From assembly GCA_944472135.2 (NCBI GenBank), contig OX235266.1:18432186-18496185 (forward strand): 64,000 nucleotides of DNA. The letters are read 5' to 3'. The position numbers and the translations under genes were made by a program. Below, piece by piece: positions 11,355-21,424 of this stretch (position 1 is its first letter; each line of letters begins with the position of its first letter). This DNA is from Trichobilharzia regenti (lineage: Eukaryota > Platyhelminthes > Trematoda > Strigeidida > Schistosomatidae). The notes beneath the pieces were generated by a model. That model had not been told where the DNA came from. It searched no databases and saw only the letters and a list, made by a program, of their open reading frames with translations.

Positions 11355-11590
11355 TTTCCTTCAGGTTCCCAGTGGAACGTAGGGCTTCAAGCTGGAGGCT
11401 TGAAGTTTCTGTAGCAGTGTTTATTTTTACAATATGGAGTTGCTAGCCTCATACCCAACCTTCCCTCTTTACCAAACTTATTACTTACTAAGTGATGTAA
11501 AGGAGTGCGTCTGTGGCCAGGGATTGAACCCCGGAAGAATGTGCATGGTCGGTGAGCATGCTAACCGCTGTGTCACCGCCGCTGGCATAC
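11355..11590 (-). mobile_element. SINE-V copy (tRNA-derived SINE with RTE-like tail)
   Basis: Minus-strand reading begins with a tRNA-like head (A box TGACACAGCGG and B box GGGTTCAATCCC, near 11575-11520). It continues through a body and ends in GAAGCCCTACGTTCCACTGG GAACCTGAAGGAA, which resembles the RTE 3' terminus at 51.9 kb. A second copy lies at 30330-30480. It is non-coding. Confidence 0.7.
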
Positions 11591-11689
11591 AATTTGCTTT
11601 CCCAGAATCTACCTTGTTCTTGGCGCAGTTCTACATCCACAGAATAGATAAACAGAAGGTGTAGGAATGGTATCACTAACATCCTCAAT

Positions 11690-12005
11690 CGTAGCAGATA
11701 ACTTTATGGATAGGTGGGAATATATATGGCTGTTAAAACATATAATCCTACTCCAAAGATATGGTAGAGAAACGTGGATGATACTTTCGAAATGTTAAAA
11801 ACAGAACATATCTCTAGCTTCTTCACACACACACACACAAACTCACTAGTAAATGGAATATATATATTTCACATTTGAATCGAAAAATGAACAAAGAGAA
11901 TTGACGATGATGCCAGATTGTAAAATAAAAGGAATAGAAGAAGGTAAACTGTATACCAGCGTTTATAAAAAGCCAACGTATTCTGCTAATAGACTTTTAA
12001 TTCAT
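11690..12005 (+). pseudogene. PLE-A plus-strand copy, upstream part (split by inverted PLE-A)
   Basis: Encodes degraded reverse transcriptase C-terminal sequence: a DNFMDRWEY-like stretch, then after an AC microsatellite (11827-11841) FTFESKNEQRELT and VYKKPTYSA. The series stops at the codons for DFNS near 12000. The following part of the same protein (KAGLVKCLTN) resumes at 13124, so this is the first half of a copy interrupted by the minus-strand PLE-A between them. Confidence 0.75.
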
Positions 12006-12009
12006 TGAT

Positions 12010-13123
12010 ATAAGAATAAATCTTGTGCACTGTGGTAGAGTGTAATTCCATTATGGGTAAATTTTGTTTGATAAAGTCTCACAGCGTTATACAGTAATGT
12101 TTACTGATGACGTTTCGAGCACAATTTATTGCTCATAATCATATCAAGGTAATCACACGACTTCCTAAATTCATTTATATAGTTCCATTGTTTTTCTCTT
12201 GATTTTCACTTGATTTGATTGGTAATAGTATTTTCCATATTTCAGGTATGAGTGACGAGTCATTCCTATTGCATGTGTTGGGTGTAGACTCGATGAACAA
12301 GGATTCAGTAATCAACCTCTCTCTCCACCTACCTAGATTACTTTTTAGAATTTTAACCCTCTCCCACCCTATTGTGTGGTTGTGTGTTAATGCTTGCATT
12401 GCAATTGCTGAGCTTTTTTCTAAATTACTTATCTTCTCGGGGTCAATCATTCTTACCTTAGCTAAATTTTTATGCTCTGACAATCTGACTACCCCTGACC
12501 TACTAGTTTGACCTATGTAGTTGACCTCACAGTCATTGCATGGTATTTTGTAAATAATATTATTTTGTCTAATTGGGTCAACTGGGTCCTTTAACCTACA
12601 GAGCTTGTCCCTGAGTGAGTTTGTAGGTTTGAATGCCACCCTAATTCCTATTTTATTCAGAATCCTACGTAGTGTCTCAGATGTCCCCTCTTTATATGGT
12701 ATAACTGTGGATGACTTATATTCTTTCTTATTTATGTTATTATTACTAGTTTCACAATTATTTTTATTTTGTTTTTGGCCTTTAATGATCTTCCTAATGA
12801 ATTTTATAGGATAGTTGTTCAACACCAACGCTTCTTCTATCTGTTTCAATTCATCATTTAGATCTTTTTTTGTGCTACTTAGTGCCACTGCTCGGTTTGT
12901 TAAACATTTAACTAAGCCTGCCTTAACAGTTAACGGATGAGACGAATTAAAGTCTAAATATCTATCAGAATGCGTTGGTTTTCTATAAACACTAGTGTGT
13001 AGTTTGCCTTCTTCTATTCTTTTTATCTTACAATCTAACATAGCTAATTCTCCTTGTTCATTTTCTGATTCAAATGTGAATTTTATTCCCTCAACTTGTG
13101 AGTTTATATGTGTCAAGAAGCTA
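12010..13123 (-). mobile_element. PLE-A copy inserted in inverted orientation
   Basis: A 5'-truncated Penelope-like element with an open frame (12175-13116) and a 3' UTR down to about 12010. Its 5' end lies in the codons for the residues just before HINSQVEG. Plus-strand halves of another PLE-A copy lie on both sides, so it is either an insertion into a relative or the product of an inversion. The block 12777-12926 is identical to the reverse complement of 13124-13273. Confidence 0.8.
12175..13116 (-). CDS. Penelope-like polyprotein C-terminal part with GIY-YIG domain, 313 aa
   Basis: This frame encodes the downstream part of a Penelope-like polyprotein. Residues 1-120 resemble the segment after the RT catalytic motif (FTFESENEQGELAMLDCKI, then VYRKPTHSDRYLDF and GLVKCLTNRAVALS). 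A GIY-YIG-type endonuclease begins around residue 185 with NIIYKIPCNDCEVNYIGQTS. In this family GIY-YIG nicks target DNA for reverse transcription. The RT palm with its YxDD motif is absent through 5' truncation, so the frame cannot support its own movement. The first methionine (13114-13116) falls mid-domain and is not a native start. It is the second-longest intact PLE frame in the window. Confidence 0.85.
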   Translation of the reverse strand: MTHINSQVEGIKFTFESENEQGELAMLDCKIKRIEEGKLHTSVYRKPTHSDRYLDFNSSHPLTVKAGLVKCLTNRAVALSSTKKDLNDELKQIEEALVLNNYPIKFIRKIIKGQKQNKNNCETSNNNINKKEYKSSTVIPYKEGTSETLRRILNKIGIRVAFKPTNSLRDKLCRLKDPVDPIRQNNIIYKIPCNDCEVNYIGQTSRSGVVRLSEHKNLAKVRMIDPEKISNLEKSSAIAMQALTHNHTIGWERVKILKSNLGRWRERLITESLFIESTPNTCNRNDSSLIPEIWKILLPIKSSENQEKNNGTI

Positions 13124-14200
13124 TTAAGGCAGGCTTAGTTAAATGTTTAACAAACCGAGCAGTGGCACTAAGTAGCACAAAAAAAGATCTAAATGATGAA
13201 TTGAAACAGATAGAAGAAGCGTTGGTGTTGAACAACTATCCTATAAAATTCATTAGGAAGATCATTAAAGGCCGAAAGCAAAATAAAAAATAATGGTGAA
13301 ACTAATAATGATAATATAAATAAGAAAGAATATAAGTCATCCACAGTTATACCATATAAAGAGGGGACATCTAAGACGCTCCCTTTGTAGGATTCTCAAT
13401 AAAGCAGGAATTAGAGTGGTGGCATTCAAACCTACAAACTCACTCCGTTTGGACAAGCTGTGTTGGCCAAAAGACCTGGTGGACCCAATTAAACAAAATA
13501 ATATAATTTACAAAATACCCTACAATGACTGTGAGTGAGGTCTACTACATAGGCCAGTCAAACTAGTGGATCGGCGATAGTGTGTTTGTTAGAAGATAAG
13601 TATTTAGCTAAGGTTAGATGAGTGACCCAATGAAGAAAGTAATTTAGACAACAGTTCAGTAATCGCACTGCATGCATTAACACACAACCACACAATGGGG
13701 TGGGTGGGACAGAGTCAAAATTTTCAAAAGTAATATAGGTAGGTCGATAGAGAAAGACACGGGTTGATTACTGAATCCTACCCGGTTCATCGAGTCTACA
13801 CCAAACATATGCAATAGAAATGACACAATGCAAAATACCAGAGATATGGAAGATATTATTACCACCAGTCAGTCAAATCAGAAGAGGATAATGAATAATG
13901 TTAAAATGTGTTTCAATTCATGCATAATAACATTCTAACAAGTTATTTCCTATTATCTATTTCTTTAACTATAAAAACACTCGTCTTATTTCCCATCTGA
14001 TTGGATTTGATTGATAATACTCATGTCATATTTTCTGAATGTACTTTATCTTATGTTTATTTTTTTCAAATTTCTAATCATCAACTTTTACTCATGTATA
14101 TAAATGAAGCAAGAAAGTTGTATGAGTAGTGACTTGATATGATGATTATGAGCAGTAATAAATTCTGTTCGAATGGGGTTCATCATTAAAAAAATACTGC
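13124..14200 (+). pseudogene. PLE-A plus-strand copy, downstream part with 3' UTR
   Basis: Starts with an intact stretch (KAGLVKCLTNRAVALSSTKK, 13126-13290), then frameshifts through the GIY-YIG region (IYKIPYNDCE, then a broken YIGQSN) to about 13740, followed by the 3' UTR to about 14190. The first 150 bases are identical to the inverted neighbour, but downstream similarity drops visibly. It is the second half of the copy whose first half is at 11690-12005. Confidence 0.8.
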
Positions 14201-14790
14201 GTGTCAGGTTATCTTCATCACGTCAGTCTTCTCTATGTTCACCTGGTGTCCTGTCTTCGCATTTGCTTTCTATGATAGTTTGTTGGTTCCCGCCTGCAAG
14301 TCTTCCCAAGTTCTGCACGTGATTTCTAAAACTAGCTCAAGTATCTATCTCCTTGTTTGCCCACTTGCTGGACGGAGTGCTATCCACAGTTTTACCCATT
14401 TTCATGGAAACATTCTCCGACTTGCTAGTCTTCAGCCCTAGTAATTGAGCTACACGGAATGAAATTCGTCTGACTGGGGAAAAATATAACCACATTGTTA
14501 AAACCTCTGTCAGCCTGCCTTTAGACAATATTTATTCACCGGGATAAAAATATATGCCCTATGGCTATAAGAGTAATTTTAATGTGTTATTGAGGAGTTT
14601 GTATTCCTCCACCCCCCTCTTAAGCGAACATTTCAGTCATTTGAAAGGAAATCAATAAATATGCCTTAAAACTTCGAATGAAAAACTGTTCAGTAGCGTG
14701 TGATGTACGATAAAAGGCCTCTGAAATATTGATTGAGAGATATAAAAACTAATATAAAGATGTCACGAATATATATATTGATTTATTTTT
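14201..14790. other. unannotated stretch
   Basis: Short open frames only, none recognisable. I see no family repeat. Confidence 0.4.
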
Positions 14791-14792
14791 CC

Positions 14793-15178
14793 AGGATTTC
14801 ATCATGAACTGACATCGGTAAGAAGACCATTGTAGAACCAGCTGGGCGTACTAAACATCTCTTTCTTCAGTCTAGTTTGGGATTGTTGAGCAGTTCTTGC
14901 CCACTGAGTTACAAATCCAGGACGTTTTGGTAACAGGGTGAACCCGTAGACCATTAAGGCACTGGGACGATCCAATAGCCAGTCCATGAACCTCAAGTTC
15001 TGCCAATTCACTACATAGAGCGACCACTTACGAATTTCATCGCCGGCGGATTATTTGTCCTGAAACCCACCTTTGTGTACTCAACTGGTCACGACTTCAC
15101 TCTAGAATCCAAGTAACTAACCACCTGGTTAGAACCAGTTACCAGTGAACATCAGATTGATATTCAAGTGTTGGTATA
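14793..15178 (-). mobile_element. beta hammerhead SINE unit, degraded
   Basis: Minus-strand beta unit with family 3' tail (GATTTCATCATGAACTGACA), a broken ribozyme block (14850-14895) and tRNA-like remnants (14900-14970). The extended 5' part runs to about 15178, including TTACCAGTGAACATCAG. The catalytic motifs are not intact. Confidence 0.7.
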
Positions 15179-15180
15179 AG

Positions 15181-15440
15181 TTACTAGTGGAACGTAGGGT
15201 TTCGCCAGCAAACTACCATTCCATTCCACCCTGTTTTCTGCAGCCTTTATTCATTGACTTCAAAATTCTTCATAACTTCCCGCCTCCTCTTCCTCCTCGT
15301 CACGCGATCTCCTTCATGATAAGCTTCACTCCACGCACAAAGTGACCTGATTCGGGTTCCACTGTGGGACCTGAGACGTGTGCTGCTCAAGCTGTGTCCT
15401 ATCCACCTCCATTTTTGCTGCCATATTGATTGTTGGTTTT
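15181..15440 (-). pseudogene. RTE-like 3' end fragment
   Basis: Minus-strand translation gives QQKWRWIGHSLSSTRLRSHS, the conserved C-terminal RTE segment, followed by the 3' tail whose complement reads CTAGTGGAACGTAGGG at 15181. 5' truncated. Confidence 0.7.
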
Positions 15441-15443
15441 TTC

Positions 15444-16010
15444 GATTTGACACTAGTAACTAGTGTGATGCGTCTAGTCCTCTGATTGGTGTAGACTGAA
15501 TTCTATCAATCAGATTGCAATGTGACCACCATTCTAGCTAGCTCACCATCAAGGTGCACATTGATTTGATGGTATTCGATGGTTGGCGGCAATCAGTGGG
15601 CAGGAAGCCTAGGTTTCGAGCTAGTTGGCACTCGTCAGCAAGGCGTATCTGCAATCTTGAAGGAACTCATGTCCCTTCTGAGAATCGAACCCGCGTCACC
15701 CAGTGCTGGAGTCAGAGACGTTACCACCTGATAGAATCCAGTCTACATCAATCAGAGGACTAGACGCATCACACTAGTTACTAGTGTCAAATCAAAATAT
15801 CCACTACAGTCCTACAGGAAGTCAATCGAGAGCCGGAATAGCTCAGCGGTAACGTCTCTGAATGCAGGTGGCACTGGGTGACGCGGGTTCAAATCTCAAG
15901 ATTGCAGATACGCCTTGCTGATGAGTTCCAACTAGCACGAAACCTAGGTCCAAGGGTTCCTACCGATTGCCTCCAACCATCTAATACCATCAAGTCAATG
16001 TTTGTTGGTT
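15444..16010. mobile_element. gamma hammerhead SINE composite with 65-bp inverted repeats
   Basis: A minus-strand gamma unit (about 15557-15725) is bracketed by inverted repeats 15444-15508 and 15729-15793, which match at about 63 of 65 positions. A plus-strand gamma unit (about 15835-16005) follows. The plus unit has tRNA-like boxes (TAGCTCAGCGG near 15848, GGTTCAAATCTC near 15888) and a hammerhead at 15913-15955. The minus unit has CTGACGA and GAAA but has lost the cleavage-site bases and stem I pairing. The same layout recurs at 49.5-50.1 kb. Confidence 0.8.
15913..15955 (+). ncRNA. hammerhead ribozyme (gamma family), core intact
   Basis: Stem I CCTTG (15913-15917) pairs with CAAGG (15951-15955). 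The core CTGATGA is at 15918-15924 and GAAA at 15939-15942. Stem II (15925-15938) has three of four pairs, with one U-C mismatch. Stem III is the short palindrome CCTAGG, and the predicted cleavage is after TC at 15949-15950. All required core bases are present. The very short stem III resembles the known schistosome SMalpha ribozyme, which works poorly as a monomer. Activity is inferred, not shown. Confidence 0.8.
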
Positions 16011-16449
16011 TGCCGCTAGAGTTTCTCGTTGCTTATCCTATCCGGTTAATCATCTGTAGATTCACTACAGAGTGGAGACAGATGTTGTCAGAAGTACGCA
16101 GCATCTGCATCTCCCTTCTTATAACTGAGAGACAATATCAGTAGTATAATCTTGTCAGAACATCCCACTGAAGTATAAAGAGGATGTCCTACTTAAGAAA
16201 TTTTCACTACTTGGTCATTATCTGTCATGAAATGTATACACACACTCCGTTTTATCCCAGGTCAGTATCAAGTGAAACTGGATTCATGACTACATCACTT
16301 TTATATGTCTTAGTTCTGTATTTAAAACTTTCTGAAGTGACAGACCAGGTTTTCTGGAGTGTTGTCGCTAGTCAAATAAATGCACAGCCTTCCCCATTTA
16401 TCCTAGGGTCAAAACTGTTTGGTAAACCAATGAGCTATTAATATGAGTA
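16011..16449. other. unannotated stretch, partly repetitive
   Basis: Bases near 16000-16050 resemble 22255-22330 (TTGGTTTG...GTTTCTTGTT), so a further unnamed repeat may be present. Nothing else is recognised. Confidence 0.35.
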
Positions 16450-17095
16450 GTTTTCACGAGTTGATCACAAAGTGATATCAGTTAGAGAACCCTTCAAAAC
16501 CAGGGAGTAATTGGCAGCTGCTTCATCCTAGTTTCCGAATCATTGGCAGTACAAAACCAAGACCTCCTGTTTACTAGACAATCGCGTATACCATTCAGCC
16601 ACAGGGATGTGATTCATTGTCCACCACATGAATTCTAACTTCTACCAATTCGTGATTTGGCGTAACTGGCACCAACCAATATCACCGACGGGACATGCAT
16701 CCTTACACTTGACTGACTGAACCTTACTGCTCACGACTTCTCGCTAGTGGCTTGCTACAGGACGCAGTTTCCTGAAGTTCTAATGATAGGTTGTGACTAG
16801 TTAGGTGCAGCGAGTCAAGTGGAAGGATTGATGTCCAGCCGATGATATTGATTGGCACCAGTCGCGTTAAAATCACGAATTCGTAGAAATTAGAATTAAT
16901 TCATGGGCTAGCCATTGAATCAGGTCAGAGTGGCCGAATTGTATACGAGCTTGTCTTGTAACCGATAGGTCGTTGTTGCATACTGCCGATGATCCGGAAA
17001 CTAGGATGAAACAGCAGCTGTCCAGTAAGTACCTCAAGTTGGTTTTCAATGGATCTCGAACTGATATCAATCCGTGGTCGAACTCGAAAAACGTA
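16450..17095. mobile_element. inverted pair of beta-variant hammerhead SINE units
   Basis: Minus unit about 16450-16790, plus unit about 16791-17095. The tail variant GATATCAGTTAGAGAACC matches the copies at 0.9, 21.4 and 54.5 kb. The ribozyme block in the plus unit reads CCGATGA then GGATGAAACAGCAGCTGTCC, so core position 4 and part of stem III are altered. Confidence 0.7.
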
Positions 17096-17149
17096 AGATT
17101 GCTTTGTTTTGCAATTTTCAAGTGTTGTGTTTTGCAGAAATTTGATTAA

Positions 17150-17265
17150 CTTAAGGTCTGATCACGAAATGACCTCATTCATTTAAAGAAATAATGAAAA
17201 CCAGGAGAAAAGTAATGGACAGCTTTTATCGTTCCTAGTTTGAGAGTCTTCAGCTTTGCAAACCT
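17150..17265 (-). mobile_element. beta-variant SINE fragment
   Basis: Contains GATCACGAAATGACCTC..., AATGGACAGCTTTTATCG and TCCTAGTTTGAGAGTCTTCA, a strongly decayed 3' half of the family. Confidence 0.55.
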
Positions 17266-17860
17266 ATGCTTTTACTAGGCATAGAATGAGAAGTTTTGCA
17301 GCATCTCAACCATCATATTGTCCACCATTTCTGACTTTTTCTTCCAATTCTCGATAGAATACAACCTGCAGAAGTATCTGTTCTCACATCTCACTTGTTG
17401 GATCCTATTTGCGACGATGTTTCACCACAGGTTCAGACAACCAAGTTCATTAGTCAGTCAACTTTGAGCATTAGACTAATAATGCTCAAATGTTGATTTG
17501 CATACAAATTTTTGATTGGTTTTCAAGTCTGAAATTAGATTATAAACTGGAATATATTTTAACTTTTTTTTAAATGAAAAATAACATTCTATCCCAAAAA
17601 CATTCACTTCCTACTTATTATCGGAGAATAAAAATAATTCGATTTTAATAATTATACGACACAAAAAAAGGAATTTCTGAGAAATGGCATTTTTGTTGTT
17701 TTGGTTGTTTTTACTCTCCTATCGATGTTGTTCTTTTCCTTTATCATTCCTATCCAGTATTTACGTCACATTCAAACTGCGCAGAAATGGTTGTAATTTA
17801 CGCTGAAAGTCAGCAAAATCATAACTCAATTACTATTTCTACTTCATTTCGCTTTTTAGA
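17266..17860. other. unannotated stretch
   Basis: I see no recognisable gene or repeat. The region is AT-rich. Confidence 0.4.
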
Positions 17861-17917
17861 TTTCCCCATCGACTGATTGGAGTGATAGGCTAGATTTCAG
17901 GTTGACATGTTTGCTCT

Positions 17918-19039
17918 TTGTCCAGATGTTTTGACGATGTTGTCCTCCACCATAGTATAGTCTCTAGTTTAGATAAAGGAGCTAAATACGTTCGCTGTGC
18001 CTTCCTTGATTACACATCTGCATTTGACTCTGTTCCCAGGTCTCTCTTGCTAAGTAAGCTTGCTGCAACACAGGCTGAAAGCTGGACAAATAAGTGGTTG
18101 CATTCCTATTTTTCTGAAAGGAAGCAGTACACCGTCTACAATGGAAAATCCTCCACTACCTCACTTACTTTAGCTGGTGTTCCTCAAGGTGCTGTTCTTT
18201 CTCCCTTTCTGTTTTCGTTTTTCTTACATGACTTGCCTCATTCTGATGTAGCCACTTTTGTTAAGTATGCCGATGACCTCTCGGTTTCTATGCCTGTCAA
18301 CTCTCAGTCAGATTGTTCCAAATTAAATAGCTTTCTGTCGGAAATTAGTCAGTGGTCCTCTTCAAACGGACTTAAGCTTAATCCGTCTAAATGTCAGGTA
18401 GTCAATTTCACTTTCAGACGTAAATGTGACCTACAGCAACTAGTTAGCTCACATGGCCCCACTCTCATTGACGGCACAGAGGTTGAAAATACATCAAATG
18501 TCAAGTACCTTGGGCTGAGTTTTTCCACCGATCTTTCCTGGTCTTCCCACATCTTGCTAGTTACTAGAAAGATGTTTCGCTTAACGTTCTACATTAGGAA
18601 ATTTAGGCAGTCTGGTATAAAGCAGTCTTTGCTTTCTCAGTTTGTAAATTCTTGTATTCTACCCATCCTCCTTTACTGCTCCCCATTAGTCTTTCCTGGA
18701 CTACTTAAGAAAGACTTTGCTTCGCTGAGAAGGGCACTAAAAGCTGTTAGTAGGGCAAGTGGGATATCGTTAAACCAACTGGTGAACACTATTGTAGATA
18801 GACATATTATGTCATGTAAGAAACTAGCGAATACAATATTGTCGGACCCCGAGCATCCTCTCTATACGCATCTATCTCCTTGCATTTCATCTGGTAGAAC
18901 TAGAAGCAGCTATAGGAGGCTATATGCTAGGACTACCAAATACAAAAACTCCACAATACCATATCTGGCACAGCTGTTATGTGATGAGAAATCCGTTAGG
19001 TATGACACGATAAACTTACTGCGGCACTCTAACAAATAG
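17918..19039 (+). CDS. LINE-A (CR1-like) reverse transcriptase, C-terminal part, 373 aa
   Basis: This open frame covers the core and C-terminal part of a non-LTR reverse transcriptase. RT motif A is CAFLDYTSAFDSVPR (about residues 28-42), motif B is AGVPQGAVLSPFLFSF, and the catalytic YADD lies at residues 117-120 (18266-18277). The thumb-like and C-terminal region continues to SPCISSGRTRS. The aspartates of YADD are intact. The element is 5' truncated: endonuclease and N-terminal RT motifs are missing. The first eight residues come from flanking alpha SINE sequence, so the apparent start codon is borrowed. The clade assignment (CR1/jockey-like) rests on motif style and is moderate. Confidence 0.9.
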   Translation: MSRCFDDVVLHHSIVSSLDKGAKYVRCAFLDYTSAFDSVPRSLLLSKLAATQAESWTNKWLHSYFSERKQYTVYNGKSSTTSLTLAGVPQGAVLSPFLFSFFLHDLPHSDVATFVKYADDLSVSMPVNSQSDCSKLNSFLSEISQWSSSNGLKLNPSKCQVVNFTFRRKCDLQQLVSSHGPTLIDGTEVENTSNVKYLGLSFSTDLSWSSHILLVTRKMFRLTFYIRKFRQSGIKQSLLSQFVNSCILPILLYCSPLVFPGLLKKDFASLRRALKAVSRASGISLNQLVNTIVDRHIMSCKKLANTILSDPEHPLYTHLSPCISSGRTRSSYRRLYARTTKYKNSTIPYLAQLLCDEKSVRYDTINLLRHSNK

Positions 19040-19356
19040 TCTCATTAGTTTTTGTTTTCCTTTCCTCGTTACTATTACACTGTTGTTCTCATCTTCTACC
19101 ACACATCAACTTTATATTTCAAATCCTGTGGTGCATTGTTTGAAATGAAATACTCTACGCTGTTTTTTTCTTAATTTTTAGTTTTTATTTATCTTATTTA
19201 TTTATAACTTATTTATTTTATTTTTATTTATTTTTGATTTTTAAAAATCTTATATAATTTATGAGGTAATTAGATGCAATATACTGTAATGCACGCTGAA
19301 AATTCCATACCTGTACCACAAATACCGTTTGGAATAAAGCTGTTATTATTATTATT
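17941..19356 (+). mobile_element. LINE-A insertion, 5' truncated
   Basis: Body from just after GACGATGT to the ATT microsatellite at 19342-19356. ATGT at 17937-17940 and 19357-19360 is the probable target duplication. The 3' UTR (19040-19290) is A/T-rich, and the terminal tail GCTGAAAATTCCATACCTG begins at about 19297. It is the best LINE-A copy in the window. Confidence 0.85.
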
Positions 19357-20034
19357 ATGTCAGGTGAGGTTACTTGAAGTCAGTTGGTGGATGGTGACTA
19401 GAAGTGGAATCCAAAAAGAAATGCCCACTTCGTCCCATTTGGAACTCGTTGGTGGCCAGATGATCCTACATGTCAACCTGTTACCGAGTACATCGGCCCA
19501 GTCAATTGATGGGAAAATCGAAAACTTGAATCAAACAATTAATAAAACCCCTTGTATAATAAAGAGGTGGCTTTCGTGGCCTAAGTGGTCTAGTGGATAA
19601 TGCTTTAGTGTTTGAAACTACAGGCGTTGGGGTTGAGCCGCGGTGGGAATACCAGTACTCATTGTGACAATGCAGGTACATCCAACCACCCAAAGAGGAT
19701 GAAATGTGCATTATCCTGGATTATACTGATAGTCCTCATCGCACAATTGACTACTTTTACTGCTTCAAAGGGGGAGATTTCCTTCTTTTGAAGTTGCCTT
19801 TGAGTCAGTCAGTGGGAGGGGGAGTCATCAAATCAAACCAGGTCTTTAGTATTTATGATGAATATTACTGACAAGCTCAGAATGTGATAGCGATTGATCG
19901 AGATGAGTGGTTGATATTATGTGCATGCAATTACATCTTGTTTGATCAGTAATATATAGTATCTCGTGCTATGCCTGGTTTTATCATTATCATTTATGAC
20001 ATCAAGCAGATCATAAAAATTTTGAATTGTGAAT

Positions 20035-21320
20035 AATTTCCCTTTTCATCCCAAGCAAAATATTAAGCCGCATCATCCTGGAGAGAATCAAACAAGCCAA
20101 CCTGGATGAAAAACTTCGACAAGAACAGGCTGGATTCAGAAGAAACAAGTCATGCATTGATCAAATCGCCACAGTACGGATTATCATTGAAGAAGTCTTG
20201 GAATAACAGTCACCTCGCTATCTCAACTTCATTGACTTTAAAATGGCCTTCTACAGCGTTGATCGAGAGGTAATTTGGTAACAACTTCGCTACTACGAGG
20301 TGCCACCGACAATTATACATCTCATTTAACAGTTGCACGATAACGCTGCATGCCAGGTAATCCACAACGGGGGTCTTATTGAATCCTTCGAAGTGAGAAC
20401 GGGAGTGAGGCAAGGCTATCTACTATCTACAAAGATCTCCCTGATTGCAGTAGGTTGCATAATGCAGCAGACAGCGGGCGATGAAAAAACATGCATAAAT
20501 TAGGCTCACACAAAAAACTTGGAGGATCTAGTCTTCGCGGATGATATATGTGTCTGATTTCCCACAAACTGGAAGATATGCAAGTGAAAAGCAACAAGTT
20601 GGCAGAAGAATCATCAAGAGATGATAGGGCCTCAGGTGAACATAGATAAAACAGAGATGATGAAGATTTCTCGCCAAAAACAACAGCAACAACAACAGAC
20701 AACAATCAGCAAGCATAAATGGGAAGAACCTGAATGAAACAACCTCCTTTACCCGCCCCACCAGGGAAGGATTAGTTCAACTACAGGCGGAACTGACAAG
20801 GAAATCAAAATCAGAATCGGAAAAGCAAGACAAGCTTTCATTACTCTCAAGTCTGTGTGGCGGTCAACAGCACTCAGAATCAAAAATAAGATCCGGATTT
20901 TCAACTGCAATATGGTGTCAGTCATTGCTTCTATACGGATCAGAGACTTGGCGCGTCATAAAAAGCACCTCAAATAAACTACAGACCTTCATCATCAACA
21001 GCTAGCTGTCTTCGCTCACTACCACTCAAGATCAGATGGCGGACAAAAACGATCAGCAACAAAGATCTCTAGGGGCGAACCAACCAGGATTCCATTGTGC
21101 AACAAATTTGCAGGAAGAAATGGAGATGGATTAGCCATGCTCTGAGGAAGCCATCCAGTGACACCACTAGAAAAGCCCTCGAATGAAGCCGAAAGGAAAG
21201 CGGCGAGTTGGTCGTTCAAGGGTGATTTGGAGGAGGTCATGTGGGCAGACTTGGAGTGGAGTGAAAAAAGTGGCGGAAAACCGAACTCCTCTAGGAATTA
21301 AAGGAAATAATAATAATTAC
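20035..21320 (+). pseudogene. RTE-like retrotransposon, decayed RT and C-terminal region
   Basis: Conceptual translation across several frames gives the RT fingers and palm: KILSRIILERIKQANLDE, QAGFRRNKSCIDQIAT, NFIDFKMAFYSVD (motif A), FEVRTGVRQGYLLS (motif B) and VFADDICV (motif C, near 20530-20550). The C-terminal segment (RNGDGLAML, EAERKAAS) and a tail with AAT repeats at 21305-21317 follow. Stops interrupt it at least near 20205 and 20330. RTE elements of schistosomes (SR2 type) have this arrangement. It lacks the endonuclease domain and is inactive. Confidence 0.85.
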
Positions 21321-21424
21321 AACAAACTAGCTATCTAAAGTGAACAAGCTGTTGTAGACTGAGAGTGGTGTAATGAATTATGCAAGAATTATGGAGTATG
21401 ATTTATTATTATAATATTATTTTC

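Larger units (their letters stand above)
17861..19760. mobile_element. alpha (SMalpha-like) SINE composite interrupted by LINE-A
   Basis: Alpha sequence flanks the LINE at 17861-17940 and 19361-19760. The minus-strand unit (19361-19465) has lost its ribozyme core. An imperfect inverted repeat brackets it (17861-17911 with 19468-19525). A plus-strand unit follows (19567-19740) with tRNA-like boxes and a ribozyme block in which CTGATGAGTCC has been replaced, leaving GATGAAATGTGCATTATCC. The order matches the alpha composite at 29.56-30.1 kb. Confidence 0.8.

Noticed and set aside
12085..12150. Hammerhead at the PLE-A 3' end
   Set aside because: GAAACGTC and a stem II-like hairpin are present, but no CUGANGA precedes them in any PLE-A copy here.
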